Shown one piece after another: positions 49,395-56,744 of a stretch of DNA of 64,000 nucleotides. Made by a program: the position numbers and the translations under genes. The stretch is taken from the NCBI RefSeq assembly GCF_000721075.1, contig NZ_JOEQ01000029.1, positions 1 to 64,000 of the forward strand. The letters run 5' to 3'. The DNA comes from Streptosporangium amethystogenes (GTDB taxonomy: Bacteria > Actinomycetota > Actinomycetes > Streptosporangiales > Streptosporangiaceae). The notes under the pieces are model-generated. The model saw only the letters and a program-made list of their open reading frames with translations. It was not told where the DNA came from and searched no databases. Positions within the stretch are counted from its first letter, which is position 1, and every line of letters starts with the position of its first letter.

Positions 49395-49844
49395 GTGAGT
49401 GCGTCGAGCGTCGTGTTGTTGCCGTATGCACCGTCCAGCGTCGCTGTCGCACGCCAACGCCTCTGCTCTGACCTGCAGGAACGGGGTGTTTACGAGACCG
49501 CTATAGATGACGCGGTGCTCGTGGTCAGCGAGCTGCTGAGTAACGCGCTGCGTCACGCGCATCCGTTGCCGTCGGGGCAGATCAGGGTGTCATGGCACTG
49601 GACCGAGGAGCAGGTCGAGGTTGCGGTGAGTGACGGTGGCGCGGCCACCGAACCAAGAGCAGGGCGCCCGACGCTCTCCTCCCTGGGAGGGCGAGGCCTC
49701 GGAATCGTCGAATATCTGGCCTCGACATGGGGAGTCAGACACGAGGGGGACATCACCACGGTCTGGGCGGTGGTGACGGCGGTCAACACGGTAGGTAACG
49801 GCCATGTTTCCACCCCCGAACCCGCCCTCAGGGAATGCGGATAG
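49395..49844 (+). CDS. RsbW-like anti-sigma/regulatory ATPase
   Basis: A 149-residue HATPase_c_2 protein of the anti-sigma-factor kinase group: YAPSSVAVARQRLCSDLQERG, N box VVSELLSNALRHAHP, VSDGG and the G box GRGLGIVEYLA. Such proteins bind and inhibit a sigma factor or phosphorylate a STAS antagonist such as the one at 53937. The GTG at 49395 sits inside a GGGGAGG site, so the true start may be a later GTG (49413). A terminator hairpin follows. Confidence 0.88.
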   Translation: MSASSVVLLPYAPSSVAVARQRLCSDLQERGVYETAIDDAVLVVSELLSNALRHAHPLPSGQIRVSWHWTEEQVEVAVSDGGAATEPRAGRPTLSSLGGRGLGIVEYLASTWGVRHEGDITTVWAVVTAVNTVGNGHVSTPEPALRECG

Positions 49845-49858
49845 CCCTTTCGTCGGGT

Positions 49859-49893
49859 GCCGTCCCGCTCAGCCTGTCATGAAGCGGGACGGC
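49859..49893. terminator. hairpin between the convergent ATPase and YidC genes
   Basis: An 11 bp stem (49859-49869 with 49883-49893) around a 13-base loop lies between stops at 49844 and 49919 and can act in both directions. Confidence 0.65.
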
Positions 49894-49918
49894 GCCTCCC
49901 CCACGGCCCGGAGTGTCG

Positions 49919-50614
49919 TCAGCCTCCGGCGAGCGCGGGCCGGTGCAGTATCGCCCGCTCCCCGGTGGTCCAGGCCGTCGTGACGAGCAGGTAGATTCCG
50001 GCTGCGAGCGGCAGTACCGCCGCGACCAGAACGGTTCCATACGGCAGCAGGGGCAGCATCCGACGCAGCGCCGCGGGCTGGACGTCCTCGCTCATCGTGC
50101 TCCGTGTCTGGCGGGAGGCGACCCACGCCACGGCGACGAGCAGCAGGAAAAGCCCGGCGAAGACCAGGGTCGGGCCACTGAGCAGCCCGAACCCGGCCAC
50201 CGTGCCGGCGAACTGCTGGCCGAGCGGCACCCCTAGGAGCCCGTGGGTCAGCAGCGCGTTGGCCTGCCCGGCGATCGTCGAGGAGACGAACGCCTGGTAG
50301 GTCACCATGAGAAACGGCAACTGCGCCACCGACGGCAGGCAGCCTGCCAGTGGTGAGGTCCTCTCCCTGGCGTAGAGGGCGGCCAGTTCCCGCTGGAGCC
50401 GCTCGGGATGGCGGCCGTGGCGTTTCTGAAGTTTCCGGACCTCCGGGGCGAGGCGGATCCTGGTCCGCTCACCCCTGGCCCGCATGACGCTGAGCGGGAG
50501 CAGCAGGAGCCGGACGAGGAGTGTGAAAACGACGATCGCGAGCGCGGTGGAGCCCAGCGGTCCCGCGAGCGCGGTGATGAGGTCGGCGGTGAACCCGATG
50601 ACGGGATCGAACAT
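49919..50614 (-). CDS. YidC/Oxa1 family membrane insertase paralogue
   Basis: A 231-residue short YidC: five hydrophobic helices, a basic cytosolic hairpin (RLAPEVRKLQKRHGRHPERLQRELAALYARERTSPLAGCLPSVAQLPF) and the helix with the conserved groove Arg near LLVRLLLLPLSVMRARGERT. It lacks the large periplasmic domain and the long basic tail of the main actinobacterial YidC (near rpmH), so this is a second copy. Two tiny genes precede it on the same strand (50717-51147); together they look like one unit. Confidence 0.88.
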   Translation of the reverse strand: MFDPVIGFTADLITALAGPLGSTALAIVVFTLLVRLLLLPLSVMRARGERTRIRLAPEVRKLQKRHGRHPERLQRELAALYARERTSPLAGCLPSVAQLPFLMVTYQAFVSSTIAGQANALLTHGLLGVPLGQQFAGTVAGFGLLSGPTLVFAGLFLLLVAVAWVASRQTRSTMSEDVQPAALRRMLPLLPYGTVLVAAVLPLAAGIYLLVTTAWTTGERAILHRPALAGG

Positions 50615-50716
50615 GGTCGGGGCCCTTCTGACCGGAGTGGAGACGGTACAGAGGACGCCCGCGCACCGCGGGGGTTTTCGGAACGCGTGCGCGCGGCACA
50701 CGGTGGTCGCGGGGGG

Positions 50717-50983
50717 TTACGCGGGCGCCGAGCCCGCGGAGGGTGCTCTGGGCCGGGATCTCCCGGCCGCGTCGGGGTCGCGTTGCCGGACGAACATCGT
50801 CCGCCTGGCCCGATCGCGCCGTGACAGCGGCGACCGCGCCCGCGCGCCGGAGGTGACGGGTGCCGGTCGCAGTGCCCAGGCGAGCAGGAGCACACCCAGC
50901 CCGACCACGGCGGTCGCCGTCAGGACGCCGCCGCCGTCGAACATCCAGACCGCCAGTGTCTGGACGGCGAGGAGCAGGTTCAA
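50717..50983 (-). CDS. DUF6412 family small membrane protein
   Basis: An 88-residue protein: two hydrophobic segments (NLLLAVQTLAVWMF; LTATAVVGLGVLLLAWAL) and a basic tail with RARRTMFVRQRDPDAAGRSRPRAPS, which is the DUF6412 signature. A TTG start at 50983 overlaps the stop of the upstream small gene (TTGA), giving translational coupling. DUF6412 genes typically precede a YidC paralogue in actinobacteria, as here. Function unknown; a helper for membrane insertion is possible. Confidence 0.78.
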   Translation of the reverse strand: MNLLLAVQTLAVWMFDGGGVLTATAVVGLGVLLLAWALRPAPVTSGARARSPLSRRDRARRTMFVRQRDPDAAGRSRPRAPSAGSAPA

Positions 50984-51147
50984 CTCTTGGACTTGGAGAC
51001 CATGGTGACCAGGGCGACGACCACGAAGGCCACGACCGCCAGCACGATCACGAACTTCAGCAGCCCGAAAAGGGCGGGCAGCACGAGCCCGAACACCACA
51101 TAGAGCGCGAGCAGGGCGCCCAGGACCGCCAGCACGATACGACTCAT
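50980..51147 (-). CDS. 55-residue hydrophobic protein, first gene of the YidC-like unit
   Basis: The short gene runs from ATG at 51147 to TGA at 50980. The protein is almost one long hydrophobic hairpin (MSRIVLAVLGALLALYVVFG, then LVLPALFGLLKFVIVLAVVA) and ends in the polar tail MVSKSKS. Its stop overlaps the TTG start of the DUF6412 gene. It belongs to no named family I know. The coupling suggests it is co-made with DUF6412 and the YidC paralogue. Confidence 0.75.
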   Translation of the reverse strand: MSRIVLAVLGALLALYVVFGLVLPALFGLLKFVIVLAVVAFVVVALVTMVSKSKS

Positions 51148-51263
51148 GTGCTCCACCGTACGCTGACCGGGGGAACGGCGGGCGCCTTGATCGTAACGAT
51201 CGAGTGCTTACGGACCGGTGACACGGCTTAGGGATTTCCCCTCGCGGGCCTACCGTTGGGGTC

Positions 51264-51959
51264 ATGAGCGCGCGGATTCTGGTGGTCGACGACGATCCGA
51301 TGGTGGCCGAGGTGGTGGCCCGCTACCTGGAACGTGACGGTCACGTGGTCGAGTGCGTCGGAGACGGCGCGGAGGCGCTCAGGCGCGCGCTGTCCAACCC
51401 GCCGGACCTGATGGTGCTCGACCTGATGCTCCCCAGAATGGACGGGCTCCAGGTGTGCAGGAAGCTCAGGGAGCGGTGGCCGGTTCCGGTGATCATGCTG
51501 ACCGCGCTGGGCGAGGAGATGGACAGGGTCGTCGGGCTGGAGACCGGTGCCGACGACTACGTCACCAAGCCCTTCAGTCCCAGGGAGTTGGCCCTGCGCG
51601 TGCAGTCGGTGCTGCGGCGGGCGCGCGGCGCCTCGCTGCCGACCGGCACCGGGGTGCTCAGGGACGGCGATCTGACCGTCGACGTCGGGGCGCACGAGGT
51701 GCGGTTCCGAGGTGGCGAGATCATGCTGACCGCCCGCGAGTTCGATCTTCTGGCTCACCTGATGCGCAACCCCCGCCAGGCCTTCAGCCGATCCGCGCTG
51801 CTCAACCAGGTCTGGGGCTGGTCCTTCGGCGACTCCTCCACGGTGACCGTCCACGTCCGCCGCCTCCGCGAGAAGATCGAGCCGGATCCGACCGTTCCCC
51901 GGCGCATCGTCACGGTGTGGGGCGTCGGCTACCGCTACGAGCCGCTGGTGGAGCCGTGA
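51264..51959 (+). CDS. OmpR-family response regulator
   Basis: A 231-residue regulator: receiver domain with D10/D11, phospho-acceptor D53 (VLDLMLP), T80 and K102 (VTKPFSP), then an OmpR winged helix (about 130-228: EIMLTAREFDLLAHLMRNPRQAFSRSALL, STVTVHVRRLREKI, VWGVGYRYE). Its stop overlaps the kinase start (GTGA), so the pair is translationally coupled. Targets unknown. Confidence 0.95.
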   Translation: MSARILVVDDDPMVAEVVARYLERDGHVVECVGDGAEALRRALSNPPDLMVLDLMLPRMDGLQVCRKLRERWPVPVIMLTALGEEMDRVVGLETGADDYVTKPFSPRELALRVQSVLRRARGASLPTGTGVLRDGDLTVDVGAHEVRFRGGEIMLTAREFDLLAHLMRNPRQAFSRSALLNQVWGWSFGDSSTVTVHVRRLREKIEPDPTVPRRIVTVWGVGYRYEPLVEP

Positions 51960-53083
51960 TCCCCGAGATTCTGCTGATCGTCGCGGTCACCGCCGGCCTC
52001 GGCCTGTTGGTCGCGCTCGCCGGGCTGGGGGCGATGTGGCTGCTGCGCGAGCGGTCGATCGGCGCGATGCTCGGGGTGGTCGTCGTGGTGACCGTGCTGG
52101 CGACGGTGGGCGGCGTGGTCGCCATCACCCTGAAAATGATCATTGAGGGTACGCCGAGGGACATCGTGCTCAGCGTGGTCGTGGTGGGTGGTCTGGTCGG
52201 GCTGGGTGTCGCGACGGTGCTCGCCCGCCGGGTGGTGGCGGCCAGCCGCAGGCTCGTCGACGCCGTGCACGCGGTGCCCGCCTCGGGGGAGTTCACCCCA
52301 CCCAGAGGTCTCCCCGCCGAGCTCGGCACGATCGCCGGGAGCCTGGATCAGGCCTACCGGCGACTGCGCCTGGGTCACGAGCGCGAGCGTGCCCTGGAGA
52401 GCGCGCGCCGTGAGCTCGTCGCCTGGGTCAGCCACGACCTGCGTACCCCGCTGGCGGGCATGCGGGCCATGGCGGAGGCCCTGGAGGACGGGGTGGTCGT
52501 CGATCCCGGGACCGTGGGCCGCTACCACCGGCAGATCCGTCTGGAGGTGGACCGGCTGTCGGGAATGGTCGACGACCTCTTCGAGCTGTCCAAGATCCAC
52601 GCGGGGGCGCTGCGCCTGTCGCGCAACCGGATCGGCCTCGGCGACCTGGTCGCCGACGCGCTGGCCGGGGTGGAGCAGCTGGCCAGGGCCAAAGGGGTAC
52701 GGCTGGCCGGTGAGGTCACCCCGGTGATCCCCGTCCAGGCCGACGCGGCCGAGCTCTCCCGGGCGCTGCGCAATCTGGTGGTCAACGCGATCAGGCACAC
52801 TCCCGGCGACGGCACCGTCCTGGTCCGCGCCTCGGTCGAGGGCCAGATCGCCTGCCTGTCCGTCGCCGACTGCTGCGGCGGCATCCCGGCGGACGACCTG
52901 CCCCGCGTCTTCGACGTCGCCTTCCGCGGTGAGGCGGCCCGCACGCCCAGTGCCGACGGCGCCGGAGCGGGCCTCGGCCTGGCGATCACGCGCGGCATCG
53001 TCGAGGCCCACGAGGGAGTGATCGGCGTCGTCAACTCCGGTCCGGGGTGCCGCTTCGAGATCCGCCTGCCGATCTCCCTCTGA
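51956..53083 (+). CDS. sensor histidine kinase, intramembrane-sensing type
   Basis: A 375-residue kinase with three closely spaced membrane helices (about 5-28, 36-59, 71-92) and almost no extracytoplasmic domain, which suggests it senses membrane state or a membrane partner. HisKA carries H160 (VAWVSHDLRTPLAGM); the HATPase domain has LVVNAIRHTPGDG, a C-rich variant VADCCGGIP in place of DxGxGI, and AGLGLAI. The loss of the usual Gly-rich DNGxGI pattern is notable but D and GIP remain. Partner of the upstream response regulator. Confidence 0.92.
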   Translation: MIPEILLIVAVTAGLGLLVALAGLGAMWLLRERSIGAMLGVVVVVTVLATVGGVVAITLKMIIEGTPRDIVLSVVVVGGLVGLGVATVLARRVVAASRRLVDAVHAVPASGEFTPPRGLPAELGTIAGSLDQAYRRLRLGHERERALESARRELVAWVSHDLRTPLAGMRAMAEALEDGVVVDPGTVGRYHRQIRLEVDRLSGMVDDLFELSKIHAGALRLSRNRIGLGDLVADALAGVEQLARAKGVRLAGEVTPVIPVQADAAELSRALRNLVVNAIRHTPGDGTVLVRASVEGQIACLSVADCCGGIPADDLPRVFDVAFRGEAARTPSADGAGAGLGLAITRGIVEAHEGVIGVVNSGPGCRFEIRLPISL

Positions 53084-53150
53084 ACGGCACCGCCCGGCCG
53101 TCGTCGCGAGGCGGTGTCGCCGGCCCTGATCCGATCGGCCCGGGTGCGGC

Positions 53151-53189
53151 GGGCCGCCGGTTCGGGCCGCCGGTTCGGGCCGCCGGTTC
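53151..53189. repeat. 13-base tandem repeat, three exact copies
   Basis: GGGCCGCCGGTTC is repeated head to tail three times (53151-53163, 53164-53176, 53177-53189), between the histidine kinase stop and the end of the convergent gene at 53196. It probably arose by slippage. Confidence 0.85.
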
Positions 53190-53195
53190 GAGCCG

Positions 53196-53708
53196 TCAGC
53201 CGGAGCCGTTGCCGTTGGAGGTCGGCGCGGTCGTGGCGTCGCTCTCGGGTCTCACCGAGACCATGAGGGGCGTTCGCGCGCACCTGTCGTCCTCGGCGGC
53301 ATCGGTTTCGACGCGCCTGCAGGAGGTGAGCCTCCTGGTGGTGCCCAGGGACTCCACCATCGCCCGGAACGTCGGGCACGGCCAGCGCCACATGCAGCTG
53401 CGGCAGCGCAGGATCGGATGTGCCGTGTCGCTGGTGATGCCACCCGCGTCACGAGGCTGGTGCAGGTCGAGCAGCCTGACGCCGAGCGTGGCGAAGTCGA
53501 GGAGCTCTTCGCGTGCCCCTTCGAGGAAGTCGAGGTCCTCGGTCGACAGGCTGGTTCTGATCGGGACGTGTCCCTCGTGGTTCACCAGGTTCCGCAGTGA
53601 GCTCGCCGCATCGCGCCACGAGGTGGCCCTGTCGGTACGAGTGATCATGGACTCCAGGTGTTCCCGGAGCCGCTGCCGCTGGAGATCCTCGGGTAGGTCG
53701 GTGTTCAT
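53196..53708 (-). CDS. hypothetical protein with Cys-rich central motif
   Basis: A 170-residue soluble protein without a family I can name. The N-terminal half is helical (LQRQRLREHLESMITRTDRA; EDLDFLEGAREELLDFATLGVRLLDLH). The middle has ILRCRSCMWRWPCPTFRAMVESLG with three Cys, followed by more Cys in LTSCRR and DDRCART, so it may bind a metal or form disulfides. The C-terminal 40 residues look disordered. The ATG at 53708 is chosen; a longer frame upstream overlaps the region before the STAS gene. Confidence 0.7.
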   Translation of the reverse strand: MNTDLPEDLQRQRLREHLESMITRTDRATSWRDAASSLRNLVNHEGHVPIRTSLSTEDLDFLEGAREELLDFATLGVRLLDLHQPRDAGGITSDTAHPILRCRSCMWRWPCPTFRAMVESLGTTRRLTSCRRVETDAAEDDRCARTPLMVSVRPESDATTAPTSNGNGSG

Positions 53709-53936
53709 GGATACGTTCGAGCCCGTTTCCTGTAACTCAACGGCTGTCGCTGCCGTAGCGCAGCGATGATCGGGAGCGTCGGGTCTTCTCCCTTTTCCGG
53801 CCAAGCCGGTGTTGCGCAGTGTCAAGCTTCGCGCACTCCGGGTTTCCATGAGGCCGAAACGGGGGACAAAGGGCGGACGACTCGGGTTGTTCAAGAGAGC
53901 GTGACCGGTGGCTCTCGCGCCGCTAGTGTGCCCGCT

Positions 53937-54290
53937 GTGGAGCTAAAAGTCTCAACTCGATCTCATGCCGGTCACGCCGTTGTGACCATCATTGGCGAAA
54001 TCGACCTATACACCGCACCTCGCCTGCAGGCCGAGTTCACCCGGCTGCTCGGGCAGAGCCAGGCCATGCTCGTGGTCCTCGACATGTCCGCCGTGGAGTT
54101 CTGTGACTCCACCGGCATGAACGTGCTGCTCTCCGCGCTCAAGCGGCTGCGCGAACGCGGCGGCACACTGGAGGTGGCGGCGCCCCGGCCCGCCGTACGC
54201 AAGATCCTTCAGGTCACGGGCCTAGACTCGGTCTTCGTCGTGCACGAGACCCTGCCGGAGAAGCTGATGACCTCCGAATCCCAGGGATGA
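53937..54290 (+). CDS. STAS-domain anti-sigma factor antagonist
   Basis: A 117-residue single STAS domain of the SpoIIAA/RsbV type: VVTIIGEIDLYTAPRLQAEF, then the phosphorylation site S58 in FCDSTGMNVLL and the C-terminal VTGLDSVFVVHET. Its unphosphorylated form releases a sigma factor by binding an RsbW-like kinase, possibly the protein at 49395. The GTG at 53937 follows TAGTGT by six bases, which suggests a leaderless transcript. Confidence 0.92.
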   Translation: MELKVSTRSHAGHAVVTIIGEIDLYTAPRLQAEFTRLLGQSQAMLVVLDMSAVEFCDSTGMNVLLSALKRLRERGGTLEVAAPRPAVRKILQVTGLDSVFVVHETLPEKLMTSESQG

Positions 54291-54338
54291 CCCTCTCCTC
54301 ACGGCCGATGCCGGGGGTTTCCACGTTGGAGGTGTTAG

Positions 54339-55019
54339 ATGACCGGTACGGCGGCGATCATTCCCGCCAAGAACGAGGATGATCGGATCGGGGCGACCGT
54401 GGCCGCGGCCCTGGCGCTCCCCGGCGTCGATCTCGTCGTGGTCGTCGACGACGGCTCGACCGACCAGACGGGGCGGGTGGCCAAGGCGGCCGGGGCCCAC
54501 GTCGTGCGGCACAGCCACAACCGGGGCAAGGCCGCCGCGATGGAGAGCGGTGCCGAGGCCGTCCGCCTGCTCGACGACGAGGAGCCTCGGCACCTGCTGT
54601 TCCTCGACGCCGATCTGGGGGAGACCGCCCGTACCGCCGCGCCGCTGATCGAGCCGGTCGCGGCGGGCGAGGTCGACATGACGATCGCCGTCTTCACCAC
54701 CCGGGTGAAGCTCGGCGGCCACGGGTTCGTCGTGAAGCTCGCCCGTGAGGGCGTCGAGCGTGCCACCGGCTGGACGCCCGTTCAGCCGCTCAACGGCCAG
54801 CGCTGCCTGACCCGGGCGGCCTTCGAGGCCGCCCGGCCACTGGCCCACGGCTTCGGTGTGGAGACCGGTCTCACGATCGATCTGCTCAGAAAGGGCTTTC
54901 GGGTACGCGAGGTCCAGGTGGAGATGGCCCACCGGGCCACCGGCACCGACTGGCGGGCCCAGCTCCATCGGGCCAAGCAGTTCCGCGACGTCGCCCGCGC
55001 CCTCCTGGTCCGCCGCTAG
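54339..55019 (+). CDS. family 2 glycosyltransferase
   Basis: A 226-residue GT-A fold transferase: IIPAKNEDDRIGATV at the start, nucleotide-sugar site VVVVDDGSTDQTGRVA, HNRGKAAAMESGA and the DxD motif in LFLDADLG. It has no membrane helix, so it is cytosolic and closest in look to dolichol-phosphate-mannose or glucosyl-3-phosphoglycerate synthase types. The downstream MptB-like and GT87 genes use polyprenyl-phosphate sugars, so making such a donor is plausible; not proven. The ATG follows GGAGGTG. Confidence 0.88.
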   Translation: MTGTAAIIPAKNEDDRIGATVAAALALPGVDLVVVVDDGSTDQTGRVAKAAGAHVVRHSHNRGKAAAMESGAEAVRLLDDEEPRHLLFLDADLGETARTAAPLIEPVAAGEVDMTIAVFTTRVKLGGHGFVVKLAREGVERATGWTPVQPLNGQRCLTRAAFEAARPLAHGFGVETGLTIDLLRKGFRVREVQVEMAHRATGTDWRAQLHRAKQFRDVARALLVRR

Positions 55020-55268
55020 GCCCGGGAACGTTCACCCGGCCGAACGGCTCGTCACGGGTTCCGAGGTCTCCGCATGTTCGATGTATTTGCAGGTCAGGGG
55101 CTGTGTGAGAGACGGCGGTGCGGGTAGTCGCCGCAGGTCGGCCGAGGTCACGCGCGGAATGCGGGGACGGTACGGACCGCCGGAAGCAGGTCGTCCCCCG
55201 CTCCTCGCGACGCCGTCCGGCCTGCCGCCGCCGCACCGGGCACCGGTGGGATGTGCTGGAATCTGCGG

Positions 55269-56744
55269 GTGAGCTTGGAGGCGTCGGTCGGCGACAAGAG
55301 GCGGAGCCCCGTCGGCGGCATGCCGCGGCGGCTCGACATCGCCGCGTTCGGGGCCATGGGGCTCTCGGCGGCGGTCACCATCCTGATCGGGTTGCTGGGG
55401 CCCTCCGCCATGGTCCCGAGACTGCCCGGACCGTCCTGGCAGCCGCCGTACTCGCTGGACGTGCCGGTGAGCGCCCATCTGGTCATCGCCATGGGCGCCG
55501 CCGCGATCGTCCTGGGCGGGCTCGGGCTCACCGCCGCGCTCAGGTCCCGGTGGAGGCCGGAGGCGCGATGGTTGCTCATCGCGGGCTGCGCCACCGCGGG
55601 GCTGCTCGCCTTCCTGCCGCCCTCGGGCTCGGCCGACCATCTCAACTACGCCGCGTACGGCCGGCTGGTCACGCTCGGCCAGGACCCCTACGCGATCACC
55701 CCCGCCCTGCTGCCCCACGATCCGGTCACCGGCGCGGTGGAGGAGTGGGCCGGGGTGACCAGCGTCTACGGCCCGGTCGCCACCGCCGTACAGGCACTGG
55801 CGAGCCTGGTGGGCGGCGACTCGGTCCGGCTGACGGTCTTCGTGATGGCCGCGGCCAACGCCGTGGCGTTCATCGGTACGGCGCTGCTGCTGCACCGTTT
55901 CGCCAGGGGGGACGAGGAACTGCGCGGGCGAGCGGCGCTGCTCTGGGCGGCCAACCCGCTGATGATCTACCACCTGGGCGCGGGGATGCACATCGACACC
56001 CTCGCCATCGCCTGCATGGTCGCCGCGCTCACGGTTCGCGGGGCCGCCTCCGGGCTGCTGCTCGGGGTGGGCATCGGGGTCAAGCTCAACGCCGGGCTCG
56101 TCGCCCTCGGCCCGGCGTGGGAGCTGCGCCGCTCGCCGGGCAGGCTCGCCGTGGTGGCGGGGACCGCGACGGCCACCGTGGTGGCGATCTACGCCGTCGC
56201 CGGGCCGCACGTGCTCGACCAGGTGAGCGCCGCCAGCAGGAAGGTCTCCCTCGCCACGCCCTGGCAGCTCGTCAAGGTGGGGCTCCAGTCGCTCTTCGGG
56301 CCGGGCGCGTACTCGGCCTGGATCCAGATCGGCTCCCTGCTGCTGATGGTCTGCCTGGCCTGGCTGCTGCTGCGGGCACTGCCCGCGGGAACCGCGTCCG
56401 GCGACACCGCGCCCGCGGTCGCCGCGGCGATGGTGGTCGCCTGGCTGTTCGCCGCGCCGTACGCGCTGCCCTGGTACGACGGGCTGGCCTTCGCGCTGCT
56501 GGCCATGGCGTCCTGGCCCGCGCTGGAGGGCTTCATGGTCGCCAGGGTCGCCGTGCTGTCGCTGGGCTACCTACCGGCCAGGGAGGCGCTGCGACCCGAG
56601 GACCTGCTCTGGATGAAGACCCTGCTCAGGGAGCGGGTGGTGCCGTGGACGCTGCTGGCGTTGACGATCGTCCTGGCGTGCTGGGCGGCGAGAGCGCCAG
56701 GGCGCGCACGGAGGCGGCGAGCGTCAGCGGAACCGCGACCGTGA
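55269..56744 (+). CDS. MptB-like polyprenyl-phosphomannose-dependent mannosyltransferase
   Basis: A 491-residue GT-C membrane enzyme with about 12 helices. The first external loop contains the catalytic-type acidic region (SGSADHLNYAAYGRLVTLGQDPY), and WAANPLMIYHLGAGMHIDTLAIA resembles the MptA/MptB family of alpha-1,6 mannosyltransferases that extend lipoglycan cores. The substrate is inferred from the family. The GTG at 55269 is chosen. The last 119 bases overlap the convergent gene at 56626, which is unusual. Confidence 0.82.
   Translation: MSLEASVGDKRRSPVGGMPRRLDIAAFGAMGLSAAVTILIGLLGPSAMVPRLPGPSWQPPYSLDVPVSAHLVIAMGAAAIVLGGLGLTAALRSRWRPEARWLLIAGCATAGLLAFLPPSGSADHLNYAAYGRLVTLGQDPYAITPALLPHDPVTGAVEEWAGVTSVYGPVATAVQALASLVGGDSVRLTVFVMAAANAVAFIGTALLLHRFARGDEELRGRAALLWAANPLMIYHLGAGMHIDTLAIACMVAALTVRGAASGLLLGVGIGVKLNAGLVALGPAWELRRSPGRLAVVAGTATATVVAIYAVAGPHVLDQVSAASRKVSLATPWQLVKVGLQSLFGPGAYSAWIQIGSLLLMVCLAWLLLRALPAGTASGDTAPAVAAAMVVAWLFAAPYALPWYDGLAFALLAMASWPALEGFMVARVAVLSLGYLPAREALRPEDLLWMKTLLRERVVPWTLLALTIVLACWAARAPGRARRRRASAEPRP

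Noticed and set aside
47337..49562. 741-codon minus-strand frame opposite the PAS-GAF kinase
   Set aside because: No domain resemblance, while the plus strand encodes complete PAS, GAF, HisKA and HATPase domains.
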